A stretch of DNA of 64,000 nt from Sycobia sp. Sy_11 (GCA_018907035.1 JACCIC010000048.1:1953001-2017000), one strand, 5' to 3'. Positions 44,649 to 56,533 are shown, counted from the first letter of the stretch. The notes: generated from the sequence alone by a model not told the origin. Made by a program: numbers and translations.

Positions 44649-44680
<32 letters not shown>

Positions 44681-44682
44681 CA
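44641..44682. repeat. (GT)n microsatellite
   Basis: GTGTGTGTGTATGTGTGT and so on, next to family Z. Confidence 0.95.
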
Positions 44683-45088
44683 CTTATTTGAAGGCATCTA
44701 TTTTATTAAAAGAAACTAAAATTTTTAAGATTTTTTAATGAATGAAGAAAAAACATATATTTAAATCATTTGCAAGAGTATAGAAACTTCTTTATATAGC
44801 CCGGGGCATAGCGGATATGCCTAAGCAGCATCGATTATTCTTTATTTAAATAAATTTAAGTTTAATATTCTTGAATATTAGCATATTTAAGCTGTTAGTA
44901 ATGCTTATATTAAATATGCAAAGCTTCTACATATTATATGCGATAGCGCTCCAGGTTCCTAATAAATAAAATTGAAATTATATATTATGAAACGAACTAT
45001 TGGGTTAGAATTATATGAAACGAATTTTTAAAGAAGCTTTATATGAAATTCATTATTTAAAAGCATTGTATAAAATTCGGGATTTTAT
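44683..45088. other. AT-rich stretch, no gene recognised
   Basis: Nothing supported. Confidence 0.5.
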
Positions 45089-45227
45089 TGGCAGTATATT
45101 GTATGGATGTTTGAATTGACATTATATTGCATGCGCGTTTGAATTGGCATTTTATTGCACGGATGTTTGAATAAGTATTACATTCACACGTGTTTGAATT
45201 GGCATTATATTGCACGCTTCATTCAAT
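45089..45227. repeat. 28-bp minisatellite, five units
   Basis: Units start at 45089, 45117, 45145, 45173 (27 bp) and 45200. The consensus contains TGGCATTATATTGCA and ends GTTTGAAT. Confidence 0.9.
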
Positions 45228-45784
45228 TGTTATTTTATCAAATTTTTTTTAAATGGAATTATACGATTAGGAGCCATCGATATAATAATGAAAATTGTAA
45301 ACAAAACTTATAATTTTATAATTTACTAATAATGTAAAATTAACTTATAATGTAAAATTATCATATAATTTTACATTGTAACTTTAAGTTTCAAGAGCTG
45401 ATTCAAGTAGGTGGAAGTTGATAATTTAGAATTTGCTTTATTTTCTTTTGAAAACTTAATAATAAGATTAGAAGTGAATATCTAATATTTATTGCATTTT
45501 ACTATAAATTAATTATCTAATAATATTTATTACATCTCTATATAATAAATTTTCTTGTATGGCTATTAATATTATAATATTATGCAAATTCCTACAGAAT
45601 AAAAAGTTACATTGTATTATGAGACTGATAAAAAATTTGAAAATTCAAATAAATCCATTTCGTAAAAGAGCATTTATTTGAATGAACAAACATTTATTTA
45701 AATTTTTATTTAATTAGCACTTTACTCAAGTAAACGATTTCTCTAAAAATTCAAAATATAATTTATATATATTATATCAAATTA
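45228..45784. other. AT-rich stretch, no gene recognised
   Basis: Nothing supported. Confidence 0.5.
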
Positions 45785-46510
45785 ATAAATATTTTTTTAT
45801 TGGTCTTACAGTCCAATCAATTCCATCCAAAAATAAAATAAAATAAAAATAAAAATAAAATAAAAATAAAAAATAAAAATAATAATAAAAAATAAAAAAT
45901 AAGAAATAAAAATAAAAAATAAAAATAAATAAAATAAAAAATAAAAATTAAAAATAAAAATTAAATTAAAAATTAAATTAAAATTATAATGACAGTCAGA
46001 CTGTCCTTGTTTACATTCACCCCCGTAGACTAATCTGAAAATAAAATATTAGTTGAAAAAATTCTTTGTTAGTAAAGTGCAGTCTGACTGTCCCCAACAT
46101 CCTTACCTAATTGAAGACTTGTCCAACGTTTCGAGCTCGCTACGGCTCCTCATCAGGGACTAATCTAAACCTTATATTCTAATCTATATATACCCATCCC
46201 CACCACCAAATTTCGTAAATTAAATATAAATTCCCCCTCTACACAAATTGTCCAAAACCAATCAATTTAATAAGGAATGATAAACACTGTCCAATCTACC
46301 AGATTCTAACATTAAATTCACATTATTTCGATTCCTGGAAATGTGAATACTTTCAAGACTCTCCCGTTTATACTTATTATTAATACCATGTTCCAAAAAA
46401 TACACATTCACAAAATCAAAAGAATGTAAAAACTTTAAACAATGCTCTTTTAAACCAGAAGTAATATGTGAGCTACGTAAACTATATTTATGCTCATATA
46501 TTTATGCTCA
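45785..46510 (-). pseudogene. Penelope-like element 3' part, minus strand
   Basis: Reverse complement of the PLE at 22750-23460. The GIY-YIG C-terminal coding part (46500-46262) includes words equal to those before 23046. The hammerhead-like motif, GACAGTCAGACTGTC, an AAAAT-patterned tract (45838-45970, plus strand) and the 3' tail (GGTCTTACAGTCCAATCAAT, plus strand ~45803) follow. The protein is truncated and shifted. Confidence 0.85.
46121..46160 (-). ncRNA. Hammerhead-ribozyme-like motif (best preserved)
   Basis: Minus-strand order: GTCC, CTGATGA, G, GAGC-CGTAGCGA-GCTC, GAA, ACGT, T, GGAC. GTCC/GGAC form stem I and GAGC/GCTC stem II. ACGT is self-complementary, as expected for a minimal stem III that works best when two motifs pair, and the T before GGAC would be the cleavage nucleotide (H17). 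All invariant core bases CUGAUGA and GAA are present. Activity is not shown by sequence alone. Confidence 0.8.
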
Positions 46511-47271
46511 TAAGTGCTCCGGCGAAAATTCGAAAGTTAAGCGGATGCGCACAAACCTAAAATTATTAAATAATTGTGCCAAATATAATTATCTCTTAAA
46601 TAATATAACTATTAATATGAGAGATAGTTATATTGAAAAGTGCTCATGTACAGCGCGAAGAGAGTGCTTACGATTTGGAGTCGATACGTAAACATTCGCG
46701 ACCAAGGCCACCACCAGTTCAGCGAAAGCGGCTGAAAAGCAGCACAAATTTAATGTAGAGCCGAATACGAGAATAGAATATTTGTACGGCTTTTCAAGCA
46801 ATACATACATTAATTTATTATATGATATGTTAAATTAAATTAATGCGGATAATTTTACTAACATAGGCATTAATTTAGAATTTAATTTAATTATATTAAT
46901 TTAACTTAAGTTAAGTTAAAATCAATCAATAATCTTATTTGGAGTGTGATATATAATAATAATATCAATGTGAAATAATAAAATACAATTAGTGTAAGGA
47001 GTAATACAAATCTAAAACGTAGATTTACATCCAACAGTATTATATAAAAAGAAAAATATGTACACAAATACAAATATACACAGAAAAATATAATAGTGTG
47101 AAGTCGACGACCTATGTATACATACACACAGACTACCGCGACTCTACAATATAAATACGCACGGGTGTACTTACCGGCGTACTTACGACTGACGCAAAAA
47201 TTTTGTTAAATACCGTAAAAACACGCGCGTGCATTGATAAAAATCTATTATAAATTATTGTAACCTCGACA
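46511..47271. other. No gene recognised; may hold the 5' LTR/leader of the gypsy element
   Basis: The stretch precedes gag. I could not define an LTR or primer site. Confidence 0.4.
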
Positions 47272-49017
47272 ATGCGTGACGCTACGAAAACATATATTCT
47301 AAATAAAATGGAAGCAACATACGTCGAACAAGCTGATAAATTAGCTGACATACAGCAGGCTCGGGAAGTTAATCCGAGCACAGGCCAAAGACGTAGCACA
47401 ATAGCTGCCGATCAGCAAATGCAAATCCTGATCGATTTTAATTTGGCAGAGATCAACAGAAACGAACCGCTCGCATGTAGCACAGCCAATGAATCGCCGA
47501 TTTAGGCAGCCATAACGAGCGTAGATATGTCCCCCGACTCGTATGTCACGAATGACATCACACGTCAGGCGCAAGTCGCATTTCATGCGTCAGATGCAGC
47601 AGTCGAGCCTCAGTCTGTTGACCCCAAAGACAATCTAGCAATTAGCTCTGTATTACACAGCCTACAGATATGCTACAAACTTGGATGCGACAACAGAACA
47701 GCACTGTCCAAGATCTGCAGCAGAGGCAAAATAAAATGCAGGCTACATTGGCTAGCATTCAACAACAGCTGCAGAAAACGCCGTGACGCGACCGTGTCAC
47801 TTTCCAAGACACGTACAATCTTCAATACTTGGAAAGTAACGAAAACTCTAACAACAATAGATTTTCAAGGTCGACCAGCCAGCCTACGTTCTCGGCTCCT
47901 TGCCACCCTCGGTACCAAGGGCCTGGAAGGGGGGCATCACATGGATCAAGATGTGATTAGCTCGCCCGTTCATATAATGCGATCAGCGCTATCAAGCACC
48001 TTGGCGCAACGCACGGACATTGGTAAAACCGTGCGACAATGTAAAATCCAGTTCAATGGTGCCAAGGAAAAAAGCGTGGAGGAATTTCTGCAGAGGATCG
48101 CGAAATGTCGCAGATTGACGCCGCTCACAGACGAGGATATACTTAATGCAATGACGGAGCTTCTCGACGGAGTCGCCCTACACTGGTACCGTCTATCCCG
48201 GAACGACTGGACCACGTGGCAAAAGTTCTGCTACGTAGCCCGGAGCTACTACGGCGTCAACCGACGCTTCCAAGCTGAGCTGATTAATGAAGCACAGCGA
48301 CGTACGTAGGCTGAACGCGAGCCCACACATGACTACGTGTTCTGTTTGTTGACGATTCTTAATCAGTTCGAAGAACCATGGTCGGACGACAAACAGCTCG
48401 CTCTCATCTACCGTAATCTACTCCCGGAGATACAGAAGTTAGTTCCGCGGGAGAAGATTATAAGCGTAAATCGACTAATCGAGCTCGCTCGAGAGGACGA
48501 ATGCGTCCTCGACGCGGAGCATAACTGTAAGTCACCTCCGTCATCCGAGGACTGCATAATGCCCGAAATGGCTTTTCATGCAGCAGACACGTCTCGGGCG
48601 CGCCCGAAGCGAAAGATCGCGGCCGTGGACGTGAAATCACCCGATTTCAAAGCTTTAGTGCGAGAAGTCCTGCAAGAGGCGGGCTTTAGAGCCACCTCCC
48701 CTGATTTGGAGGCGCCAGGTGTCGCAGCTCTTATAACGAAGAGGAGGAGTCGCGATTCAGGACTCCCGAGGTCGCCGCGTACAGGGAAAACCGGAGCGTC
48801 GACCTCACCTAAGTCAAAGAGGAAGCCATCCATCAGGGAAAAGTTCGTGCGCAATCCCCTCAGTGACAGGAACAAAGTCGAACAGAAGGTCATGATCCGC
48901 GGTTCTTACGCCGGGGTCGTAGTTGGCCAGTCCATACCTTACGCAGCAGTCCCGAGTGTTCGGGAATTGCGGAAAAGGGCGAGTGATCCAGTTCCAACTC
49001 GCCCCTACGCCCCATGA
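47272..49017 (+). pseudogene. Ty3/gypsy Gag, one frame with two TAG codons and a frameshifted segment
   Basis: ATG 47272 (MRDATKTYILNKMEATYVEQ) starts a frame that continues to 49017. In-frame TAGs sit at 47503-47505 and 48307-48309; sense reading resumes right after each. Between ~47645 and ~47950 the plausible sequence is in another frame (MLQTWMRQQNSTVQDLQQRQ, ATLASIQQQLQKTP, YLESNENSNNNRFSRSTSQP), so two compensating indels are inferred. The capsid core reads KSVEEFLQRIAKCRRLTPLT, DEDILNAMTELLDGVALHWY and LNQFEEPWSDDKQLALIYRN. The C-terminus is basic (KRRSRDSGLPRSPRTGKTGA). Confidence 0.9.
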
Positions 49018-49139
49018 GACCTCTGAAGATCAACAGGCAGCTGCGAGGACACAGGGTAATGATGATTGCCCCCTCCTGTCTGTAAAGGAGGAGCATCACG
49101 ACCGTGACTCCACTTACTCAGCCACCCAAGTGTCGACCC

Positions 49140-49638
49140 CGATCGGTATTCACGATGGTGGGTACAGGTGGACATAGGCGAGTTGCGCATCCATGCACTG
49201 CTTCATGCAGGGGCTGCTCGTACAGCTCTCGGAACAATCGACCTCCAGATTGCATCTGCCCTCGGTCGTCTAATTCGATCCTTTCCTGGATCTGGCGCTC
49301 GACTCGCCACGGGACAAATTGAGCCGATAATCGGCCAGGTGGACCTTCCGTTTGCCATTGCAGACGTTGAAATAGAGTTAAACGTCATCTTAATTACAGA
49401 CTTGGAAAACGACTGTCTGCTCGGTGCAGACTTCTACCGCACTTTCAATGTGGTCATCCACTCGCGCGACAACACCATGTCGATCGAAGGTGCTGCGGAT
49501 TTCGTTCCGCTACAACTTTGCACCGTCTCAGTTACCTCGGCGTATTTACGTGCCTCTGTAGGCTTGGCTGATATTGACGATAGTCAACCTAGAGCTCTCG
49601 AGGAACTCCTCGACCGGATGCTGCCTCCGTCTGATTAA
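49140..49638 (+). pseudogene. Ty3/gypsy protease, catalytic Asp replaced
   Basis: The frame contains DIGELRIHALLHAGAARTAL. The active site D-T-G is H-A-G here (CAT at 49204-49206), so the enzyme would be dead. ITDLENDCLLGADFYRTFNV is the second conserved region (ILG-D flap end). Confidence 0.85.
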
Positions 49639-49639
49639 C

Positions 49640-50720
49640 CTCTGAGCTGCACGGATCTGACCGACCACGTGATCGATGACGGCTATGCTAAGCCAATTCA
49701 GTAGCGTTATTATCCGGCCTCCAAGAAGATAGAGCTAGAGATGCATGCGCAAGTTCACCAAATGCTTGATCAAGGCGTAATTCGCAGATCAACCAGCGAG
49801 TGATCTAGCCCCGTCGTGATGATTCGCAAGAGCGACGGAAGCCACCGATTCTGCGTGAATTATCGCAAATTGAATTCCGTATCCGCTCCCTTACATGGAC
49901 GTAACTTCACGGAAACTGAGAAATACGCGATATATCTCCACACTGGACCTCAGCAATGCCTATCACCAGGTCTCCGTTCGGGAGGAATCGCGACACTTCT
50001 CTGCATTCACGGTCCCAGGCATGGAATTATTTGAATGGACACGTATGCCATATATTGTCGCCGGTGGCCCTGCAACCTTTCAGCAGTTAAGCGACAAGCT
50101 GATCGGCCCAGAAATGGAGCCGGTGGCCTTCGTCTACCTCGATGATGTGATCATCGCTACGGAGAGCTTTAACAAGCACCTCACGTGGCTCGAACATATT
50201 CTGAGACGGATTTCCGATGCCGGCTTGACCATTAATAGGCAGAACAGTAAATTCGGACTCGCAGAGGTACGGTTTCTCGACGTCCTCGTGGATCTTAACG
50301 ATTGGCGACCCGATCCGCATAAGATTGAACCAATCTTGACTTACGACACACCAAAGAACCTGAAGCAGCTCCGTAGATTTCTAGACCTTGCGTCCTGGTA
50401 TCGCAAGTTTTTGGAGAATTATGCAACGCTTTCCAAGCCTCTCACCCGATTAACCAAGAAGAACATCAAGTATAATTGGGGAAAAGAGCAGCAACAAGCC
50501 TTCGAACAAATCCGGGCGCTCGTCGCATCTGCATCAGTCCTTTCTCGACCGTCGTTCGGAGAAACGATCGTCATCCAGACGGACGCGAGCGACTCGGAAC
50601 TAGACGCCGTGCTCATGCAATCGGTTAATGGCAGTCAACAGCTGGTCTTTTCAGACGCCATAAGACGTATGACCGTATTGCACGATCATACTATTGGCCC
50701 TCATTGCACAAAGATGTGAA
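49640..50720 (+). pseudogene. Ty3/gypsy reverse transcriptase with start of RNase H
   Basis: After a stop at 49636, reading continues HVIDDGYAKPIQ, stop, RYYPASKKIELEMHAQVHQM and STSE, stop, SSPVVMIRKSDGSHRFCVN. A frameshift near 49885 leads to the frame 49895-50719: LDLSNAYHQVSVREESRHFS, FEWTRMPYIVAGGPATFQQL and FVYLDDVIIATESF, with YLDD at 50135-50146. The thumb/connection follows (KQLRRFLDLASWYRKFLENY). RNase H starts IVIQTDASDSELDAVLMQSV and is then lost. The usual GVAGGPATFQRL is IVAGGPATFQQL here. Confidence 0.92.
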
Positions 50721-51142
50721 ACAATTTGTTCATGACTGCACCGTGTGCCAGCAATGTAAAGTATAGCAGGCTGCGCCAGCTGGACTGATGGGCCATCGAA
50801 CGGTCACGCGCCCTGGGGCAGTAGTAGCTGGGAACGTGATGGGTCCGTTATCCATAATCTACCTGAGGATACGATTATACGATTATGCGTAATCGCATCT
50901 TCTCGTCTGGCATACAAGACATCAGCGCCAACCTTGCCCCGAAATTCGACGGGCCCTTTATCATCATGGAGAAACTCAGCATGAATCTTTATCGACTGAT
51001 CGACTCTATAGGAAGAGAGGCTGGTTCCGCCGAGATCTGCGGAGTCCATTACGCGGACATCGTTACAGGGCTCGAACTAACGAGCCTGCCACCCGGCTCC
51101 CGTCTGTGCGAAGTGACCGCCCCATCCCGGAGCCACCGATGA
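50660..51142 (+). pseudogene. Ty3/gypsy integrase ends (core deleted)
   Basis: RMTVLHDH, then in another frame WPSLHKDVKQFVHDCTVCQQ, gives the HHCC zinc finger. AGLMGHRTVTRPGAVVAGNV and MGPLS start the core and stop at ~50855. The frame 50885-51142 gives LAPKFDGPFIIMEKLSMNLY, the C-terminal domain. Catalytic D,D,E residues are mostly gone. Confidence 0.85.
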
Positions 51143-51267
51143 GCAGGGGCACCGCCTTCCCTGGCCGACGAGAACGTGCTGCCACCCCTCCAGGGCTTGC
51201 CGTCGCCGCTTCCTATCTGCGACGGACAACACGACGACATCGACCCCGACTGTAAGTGGCAGCCCGT

Positions 51268-51269
<2 letters not shown>

Positions 51270-51314
<45 letters not shown>

Positions 51315-51410
51315 ATAAATAATACAATTCTAATTGAATTCTAATTCTCTCTCTCTATCTAATAAATACCATTCTAATTCAATTCTAATTCTCTCTCTCT
51401 ATAATTCACG
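51270..51410. repeat. (TC)n microsatellite plus ~45-bp tandem duplication
   Basis: A pure TC run (51270-51312) is followed by two copies of a unit with CTAATAAATA and TTCTAATT(G/C)AATTCTAATT, each beginning with its own short TC run. Confidence 0.9.
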
Positions 51411-52849
51411 CGCAATCCTGCATGTGATACTTCGCCTCTCGCCGACCGCCCCTCTCCCTATATATTCTTCCTATACAAATTTCGAACATTTTAGAAAATG
51501 ACAAAACACTAAGTAAAATACTTAATGTTTATATTAATTATGGCTGCGAACAACTGTTTTCTGTTATTATTATATACTGAACAAATATGGTCCATTACCA
51601 AATGTATGTAATTTCAGCTCACTGATTTGCTTTCCAAACATACCTCATCATTCGTATATATTTTAAACATAGTGTCATTTAAATATTAAATATTAATTAT
51701 TCGTCTTATATTTTGTTATTGAATTTTAAGGAAATATTACACTTTTAAAACCTTTCCTAAATTGCTGATAATGGTCAATATAATTATCTCAAAGTTAAGT
51801 TAATTCTATCAAATGGATTTTCTTGCAGTATAATTGTTTTTGTTAAACAGAAAAAAATTACGAATTAAATATAATACATTAAATATTTTAAGTATGAAAA
51901 AAGACAAAACAAAGTCAGTCGTTCAAAATATATAAATATATAATTTTAGCAATTAGACCTTCAAATATACATTTTTTTTAGTTCTAAATATTTGCAAGAT
52001 AGAAGATATTTTATTATAAGCTTCAGACAAAGAACGCGTTCAATCAATTCTGTTTCTGTTAAGGTGTATATTAGTGAAAACTGCAGAATTTTTAGGGGAT
52101 ATTTTTAAACATAATAAGCATTATGTTGAAATATTAATTGCAGACAACTAATTTCTTTTTATAATTTTAAATTAATAAAGAAATTGATCGATTGTATTAC
52201 ATTTAGTTTCTCGGTAGATTTTCTTTATTTTAGATTTAGTCCATTTAAATACATACTTTTTAAATTAAACAAATGGCTTATACCTATACCATTAGTAGAC
52301 CAGTTATTGTAATACTAAGTAATTTATATATTTAAAATACTGAAATCTTTATTTAAATACAGTAAATATTTGTTAATTTATGAAAAATAATATTCTGTTT
52401 TTAATTTGAAAATTTTAGATATTCTGTTATTAATTTGAAAAATATTTCTTTGCTTTAAAGAAATATTTTAAAAAAAAATTTTAATTTTGTAAAATTGAAA
52501 CAAAATATAAAATTGAACTGTAGTATTTTAACTTATTAGACCGTCATTTTCGTAAACTACAACTACGTAAACGTATGATATATATTATATCGCAATAAAG
52601 AATAATTATATTTACATTGTTTCTCATGTATTATATAATATATATATATAAATCTACATACAATATTATATTAGTATTGTAGGCAGCACAACGCAACTTA
52701 ATTTGAAACGCAAAATCTCTGCCGTTCAAGCTTTACATATATAATTATAAAGGTTAAGAATCTCTTTATAAAGGTAGTGACCGGTAGAGTCATGTATTAA
52801 TATGCGAATTGCGATGAAATCTCTGGATACACCTAGTAAAAAAATTTTA
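51411..52849. other. AT-rich stretch, no gene recognised
   Basis: No frame or repeat supported over this ~1.4 kb. Confidence 0.6.
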
Positions 52850-53110
52850 GAAACATTTTATTTTGAACTAACCAGTATGAAAAATTATATAGAACAAAAA
52901 AATATGTATTTTAATGAACTCTATCATTTTGGTTTTAAATATCTTTGCAACTTCTTTCATTTTCTAAGGTAAATTCAGCAAACCATGATTTTTATGGAGT
53001 TTTCATGGATTTGGAAATACATATCATTTCGATTGGACGTTAGTACAATGTTAATAATCCGCGCTCCAAAAAATATAATTATTCCAATTTTCAAAAAAAA
53101 ATAGTTATAT
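52850..53110 (+). repeat. Dispersed repeat X, copy 1 (shared with Helitron D interior)
   Basis: ATATGTATTTTAATGAACTC, TCTTTGCAACT, TTTCATTTTCTAAG and AAACCATGATTTTTATGGA are paralleled at ~56100-56230. Confidence 0.8.
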
Positions 53111-53129
53111 CATATTGATTAAATTATTA

Positions 53130-53167
53130 TAGTTAAATATATCATATATCATATCATATCATATCAT

Positions 53168-53213
<46 letters not shown>
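53130..53213. repeat. (ATATC)n then (AT)n microsatellite
   Basis: Six or so ATATC units followed by ~45 bp of AT, abutting the Helitron 5' sequence. Confidence 0.95.
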
Positions 53214-53218
<5 letters not shown>

Positions 53219-53275
53219 TAATTTATAAAGACAAAGCGTGTTTTGGTTTGTACACGATAACCGAAAATAATATTT

Positions 53276-53683
53276 AGCTTTCACTTAACTTAAATCTTTT
53301 TAACTTATTAAATAACGTCTCGAAACTTGGGCCACTTTCGGAAACACTGGCGAAATTCAGATCCACTTTCCTCGGATGATTCATGATGTAAATCAATTGT
53401 CCACGTTTTCTCGTAGGAGTACTTCCCGGTACTCCAGGCCGTGCGATAGCCTCGATTAGGTAACATAACCTCGGTATCACTCCACAGTTGACTGTGCGAG
53501 GCTCGGTAGCGGTGGGGTAAGGGGACAGCAGACAGTGCTGAGCACAAAGCGCGACGGCGCGCGCGAACGCCTTGAGATTTTTCTTGTCGTGGGATGGAGC
53601 GCGAGTCGTCTTCGTTTCTCCTGGACAAGTCGGCGTGAGCGCCTTGTGACACTCGTCACAATATATATATATTGTGATATATA
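53276..53683. other. Unassigned GC-richer segment between two Helitron 5' ends
   Basis: The segment is not shared with Helitrons A or B. Minus frames (53652-53308, 53767-53477) are open but overlap in several frames and show no domain. It ends in a perfect hairpin TTGTGAC-ACTC-GTCACAA (53644-53661). It could be captured host DNA or a separate small insertion. Confidence 0.45.
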
Positions 53684-54594
53684 TAATAATTTATAAACAA
53701 AAAGCGTGTTTTGCTTGTACACCGTAACCGAAAAAACTACTGAACCGATTGTTCTGAAATTTGACATATAGATTCTATATTATCTTGAGAAGGGCATAGG
53801 CTATGTTTTTTATTGATAATCATTTTACACTCATCAAGAAATTATGTTAATGGTTTTAACAATCAGTTTCACCAGTGGCCACTAGGTAGCGTCTTCAATC
53901 ACGAACATCAATTCAAAGTAGTCCATTTAAAGTATTAATACCAGGTCAGCTCAAACGAATGTTCATATCCATCTTTGGGACTTGTATCCTCAAGGAGGTG
54001 TGACGTTAGTCGGTATTACCTTTTTTGTTCTTCAGGTTAATCTGACATTACTCTCATACCTTATGGATATCTTTTGATTTTTATAAATTTTATTTTCTCT
54101 TGCGTGGGAAAATCTCTCTCTCTCTCTCGCTCTCTGTCTCTTTCTCTTTTAAAATGGTTCTGTATGCCAAATCATACTGAATATAGTTTTTGACGACAAA
54201 TTATATTTTTATTTTTATACATTCTATTAACTTCAGAATTGTGACAAGAGACTATGTTTTAGTCCAACAAAAGAAATAATGGCAAAATAGGGTTGCTTAC
54301 CAACAATCTCGAAACTATGTATATATAAATAAAATATATCGTTACTTCTGGATAGAAAGGCAATATCCATCGCCTATTTAAAAAATATGCGCATACCAAT
54401 ATTTTGCTTGAATTTCAGTTGGCATTATTACGAAAATATTCACGATATTTAATCGAAAAAATGGAAATATAAAAAGTATATATATATATATATAATATAT
54501 ATTATATTGTACATGCTATATATACATATTTTAAATACGGTTTCTACTGAGTAATGTTGTATTGGCGTGTACGGGCGGTTGATTACGATATTCC

Positions 54595-55240
54595 GTTGGC
54601 TCAAGACGATTTCTATACGCAGTTGTGTGTTCGGATGATAGAATGCGATGTCCAGGTGGCTCTGGACGATTTCTACGGGGAATATTGTATTTAGTTGATG
54701 GAAAACGAGATCCAGGTATGAGGAAATCAACTTCTATGAGAAGATTCGAGTTGGGACGGTATTCTTTCCGAACGACTTCTACGGGGAGTATTGTGTTTAG
54801 TCGTTAAGAAGCGATACTAGCTTTCTCGGGCCGACTTCCACTGTGACTATCGTGTTTAGTTGGTAGAAAACGATGTTTAGTTATGTCGAAACAACTTCTA
54901 GGGGGAGTTTCATGTTCTGATCATAGAATGCGATTTCCAGGTGTTTTGGAACGACTTCTACGGGGAATTTCGTGTAGAGCTGATGAGAAAGAAAATCCAG
55001 GTATGCCAGTACGATTTCTTTGAAGAAATTCGTATTTTATCATTCGAACACGCACACTCCCAGTAAGAGTAGTCCCGGGATACCTGGATATTGTATTCTA
55101 CCTCCCCAAGACAAAACTCTATATAGCAAACGTCGCGAGAAATTCCCTGTAGTCCGATCATTATGCTCTCCGAAAACGTCGTCTCGAGATACTTGGACAT
55201 CTTGTTCTATCGCTTGATCTCGAAAGTACAATTTTCCCCA
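54595..55240. repeat. ~58-60-bp tandem array of Helitron C
   Basis: Forward units (GACGATTTCTACGGGGAATA at ~54665, ACGACTTCTACGGGGAGTAT at ~54773, ACGACTTCTACGGGGAATTT at ~54951) are followed by reversed ones from ~55060 (CCCGGGATACCTGGATATTG, CTCTCCGAAAACGTCGTC). Confidence 0.85.
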
Positions 55241-55388
55241 TAAAAGTTGTATGTAATATGCATGTGTGAGTGATTGTATAAAATAATCTGCAAAATATTA
55301 ACTTTTTGAAGTATGCGCTACATTGAAACAACTTTTTATACAGAAGCGACGATAGGTAAATTACGGTCAATTATTGATACAAATATAG

Positions 55389-55395
<7 letters not shown>

Positions 55396-55462
<67 letters not shown>
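55396..55462. repeat. (TA)n(GA)n compound microsatellite
   Basis: TA run passing directly into a GA run. Confidence 0.97.
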
Positions 55463-55463
<1 letters not shown>

Positions 55464-55544
55464 CTTTTTACTTAGATATTATTGAATTGTTTATGAAATC
55501 GGTTTAATTATTATCTCGGGCGAAGTCGAGACGGGGGATGCTAG

Positions 55545-56482
55545 TATATACATATATATTAAAATATATAACAGTATAATACGTTTCGATGGTTTCACAA
55601 TGAATTAAAAAAAATTTTTTTTTTAAAGATTTTTTGATAATACAGCTTTGTTCCAAGGCTGTTGCGATCATGCGGCAATCTAAATGCATGCTCGTAGCAA
55701 GCTTGTTCCAATAAAAATTGATGTGTGAGTCTATAACAGAGATAGTAGATGAAATTCGGAAAAACGAAAATAATCGATTTGTTGATTTTTTTGGATGCTG
55801 ATTAAAAGTATCGTAGTGGCGTTTGATGACAATTTGATTCTCAAGTTAAAAACTATAAACACAGAGCCTTTTGGACATATCTCGGGAAATATTAAAATTT
55901 ACAAAAATATATTTTAAAAAATCGTTGTACATCTTATGAAAATACATATTTTTATCCTATTTAATTCGTCTCTACAAGTTGTATTTCTTGAAATAAAATT
56001 TATACGAAGATGCCTGTATTCAGTATATGAGAGAACTCCGAAATGGAATAGTTGAACTTTGTCGAGAAATATTATTTGCATTGAAAACTGTATAGAACAA
56101 AAAATATGTATTTTAATGAGCTCCATGATTATGGTTTAAAATCTTTTTGCAACTGTTTTTATTTTCTAAGATAAATTGAACAAACCATGATATTTATGGA
56201 CTTTACATGGATTTAGGAATAAATATTCAATTTCCGTCTAAAGCTGTTATTACATTCGTAATTAATTCCTCAAAAAACATAAATATTCAGAAAAATAGTG
56301 CGGGGGAACTTTTTTGGAAGTAACCTGAATACAAGTCATACCACTGACATTCTTTCAGCGAGACTTGAAGCTTCATTATTTTTTATACACTGAGTATTTT
56401 TTACATAAGTAGTATTTCACTATTTGATAAGTCAGTTATTACATGTTACTATCTCGGACGAAGCCGAGACGGAAATGCTAGT
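55545..56482 (+). mobile_element. Helitron copy D (3' end intact, different interior)
   Basis: The 3' end is a perfect 6-bp hairpin TCTCGG-ACGAAG-CCGAGA (56452-56469), then CGGAAATG and CTAG (56478-56481) before T. Repeat X occupies ~56090-56300. It follows copy C head to tail. The 5' end is not clearly defined and no protein is encoded. Small frames within are not supported. Confidence 0.7.
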
Positions 56483-56496
56483 GTATATATAAATAA

Positions 56497-56499
<3 letters not shown>

Positions 56500-56533
<34 letters not shown>

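Larger units (their letters stand above)
47272..51145 (+). mobile_element. Ty3/gypsy element, gag-pol with breaks and deletions
   Basis: Order: Gag (47272-49017), protease (49140-49638), RT and partial RNase H (49640-50700), integrase zinc finger (50660-50850), integrase C-terminus (50885-51142). RNase H is cut after its first motif and the integrase core is deleted. It is more GC-rich than the flanks, so it is probably a fairly recent insertion. No 3' LTR was recognised before the (TC)n tract at 51270. Confidence 0.9.
53215..55544 (+). mobile_element. Non-autonomous Helitron copy C (5' end duplicated)
   Basis: 5'-type sequence (AATTTATAAA...GCGTGTTTTG...GTACAC) occurs at 53220 and again at 53687; the second leads into the full element. 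The 3' end has hairpin TCTCG...CGAGA (55514-55531), then CGGGGGATG and CTAG (55541-55544) before T. Interior: (TC)n-like tract, (TA)n, a tandem array and the repeat switch, as in copies A and B. No protein is encoded. Confidence 0.85.

Noticed and set aside
53308..53652. 114-codon minus frame as a host exon
   Set aside because: Overlapping open frames in other phases and no recognisable domain; kept only as an unassigned segment.
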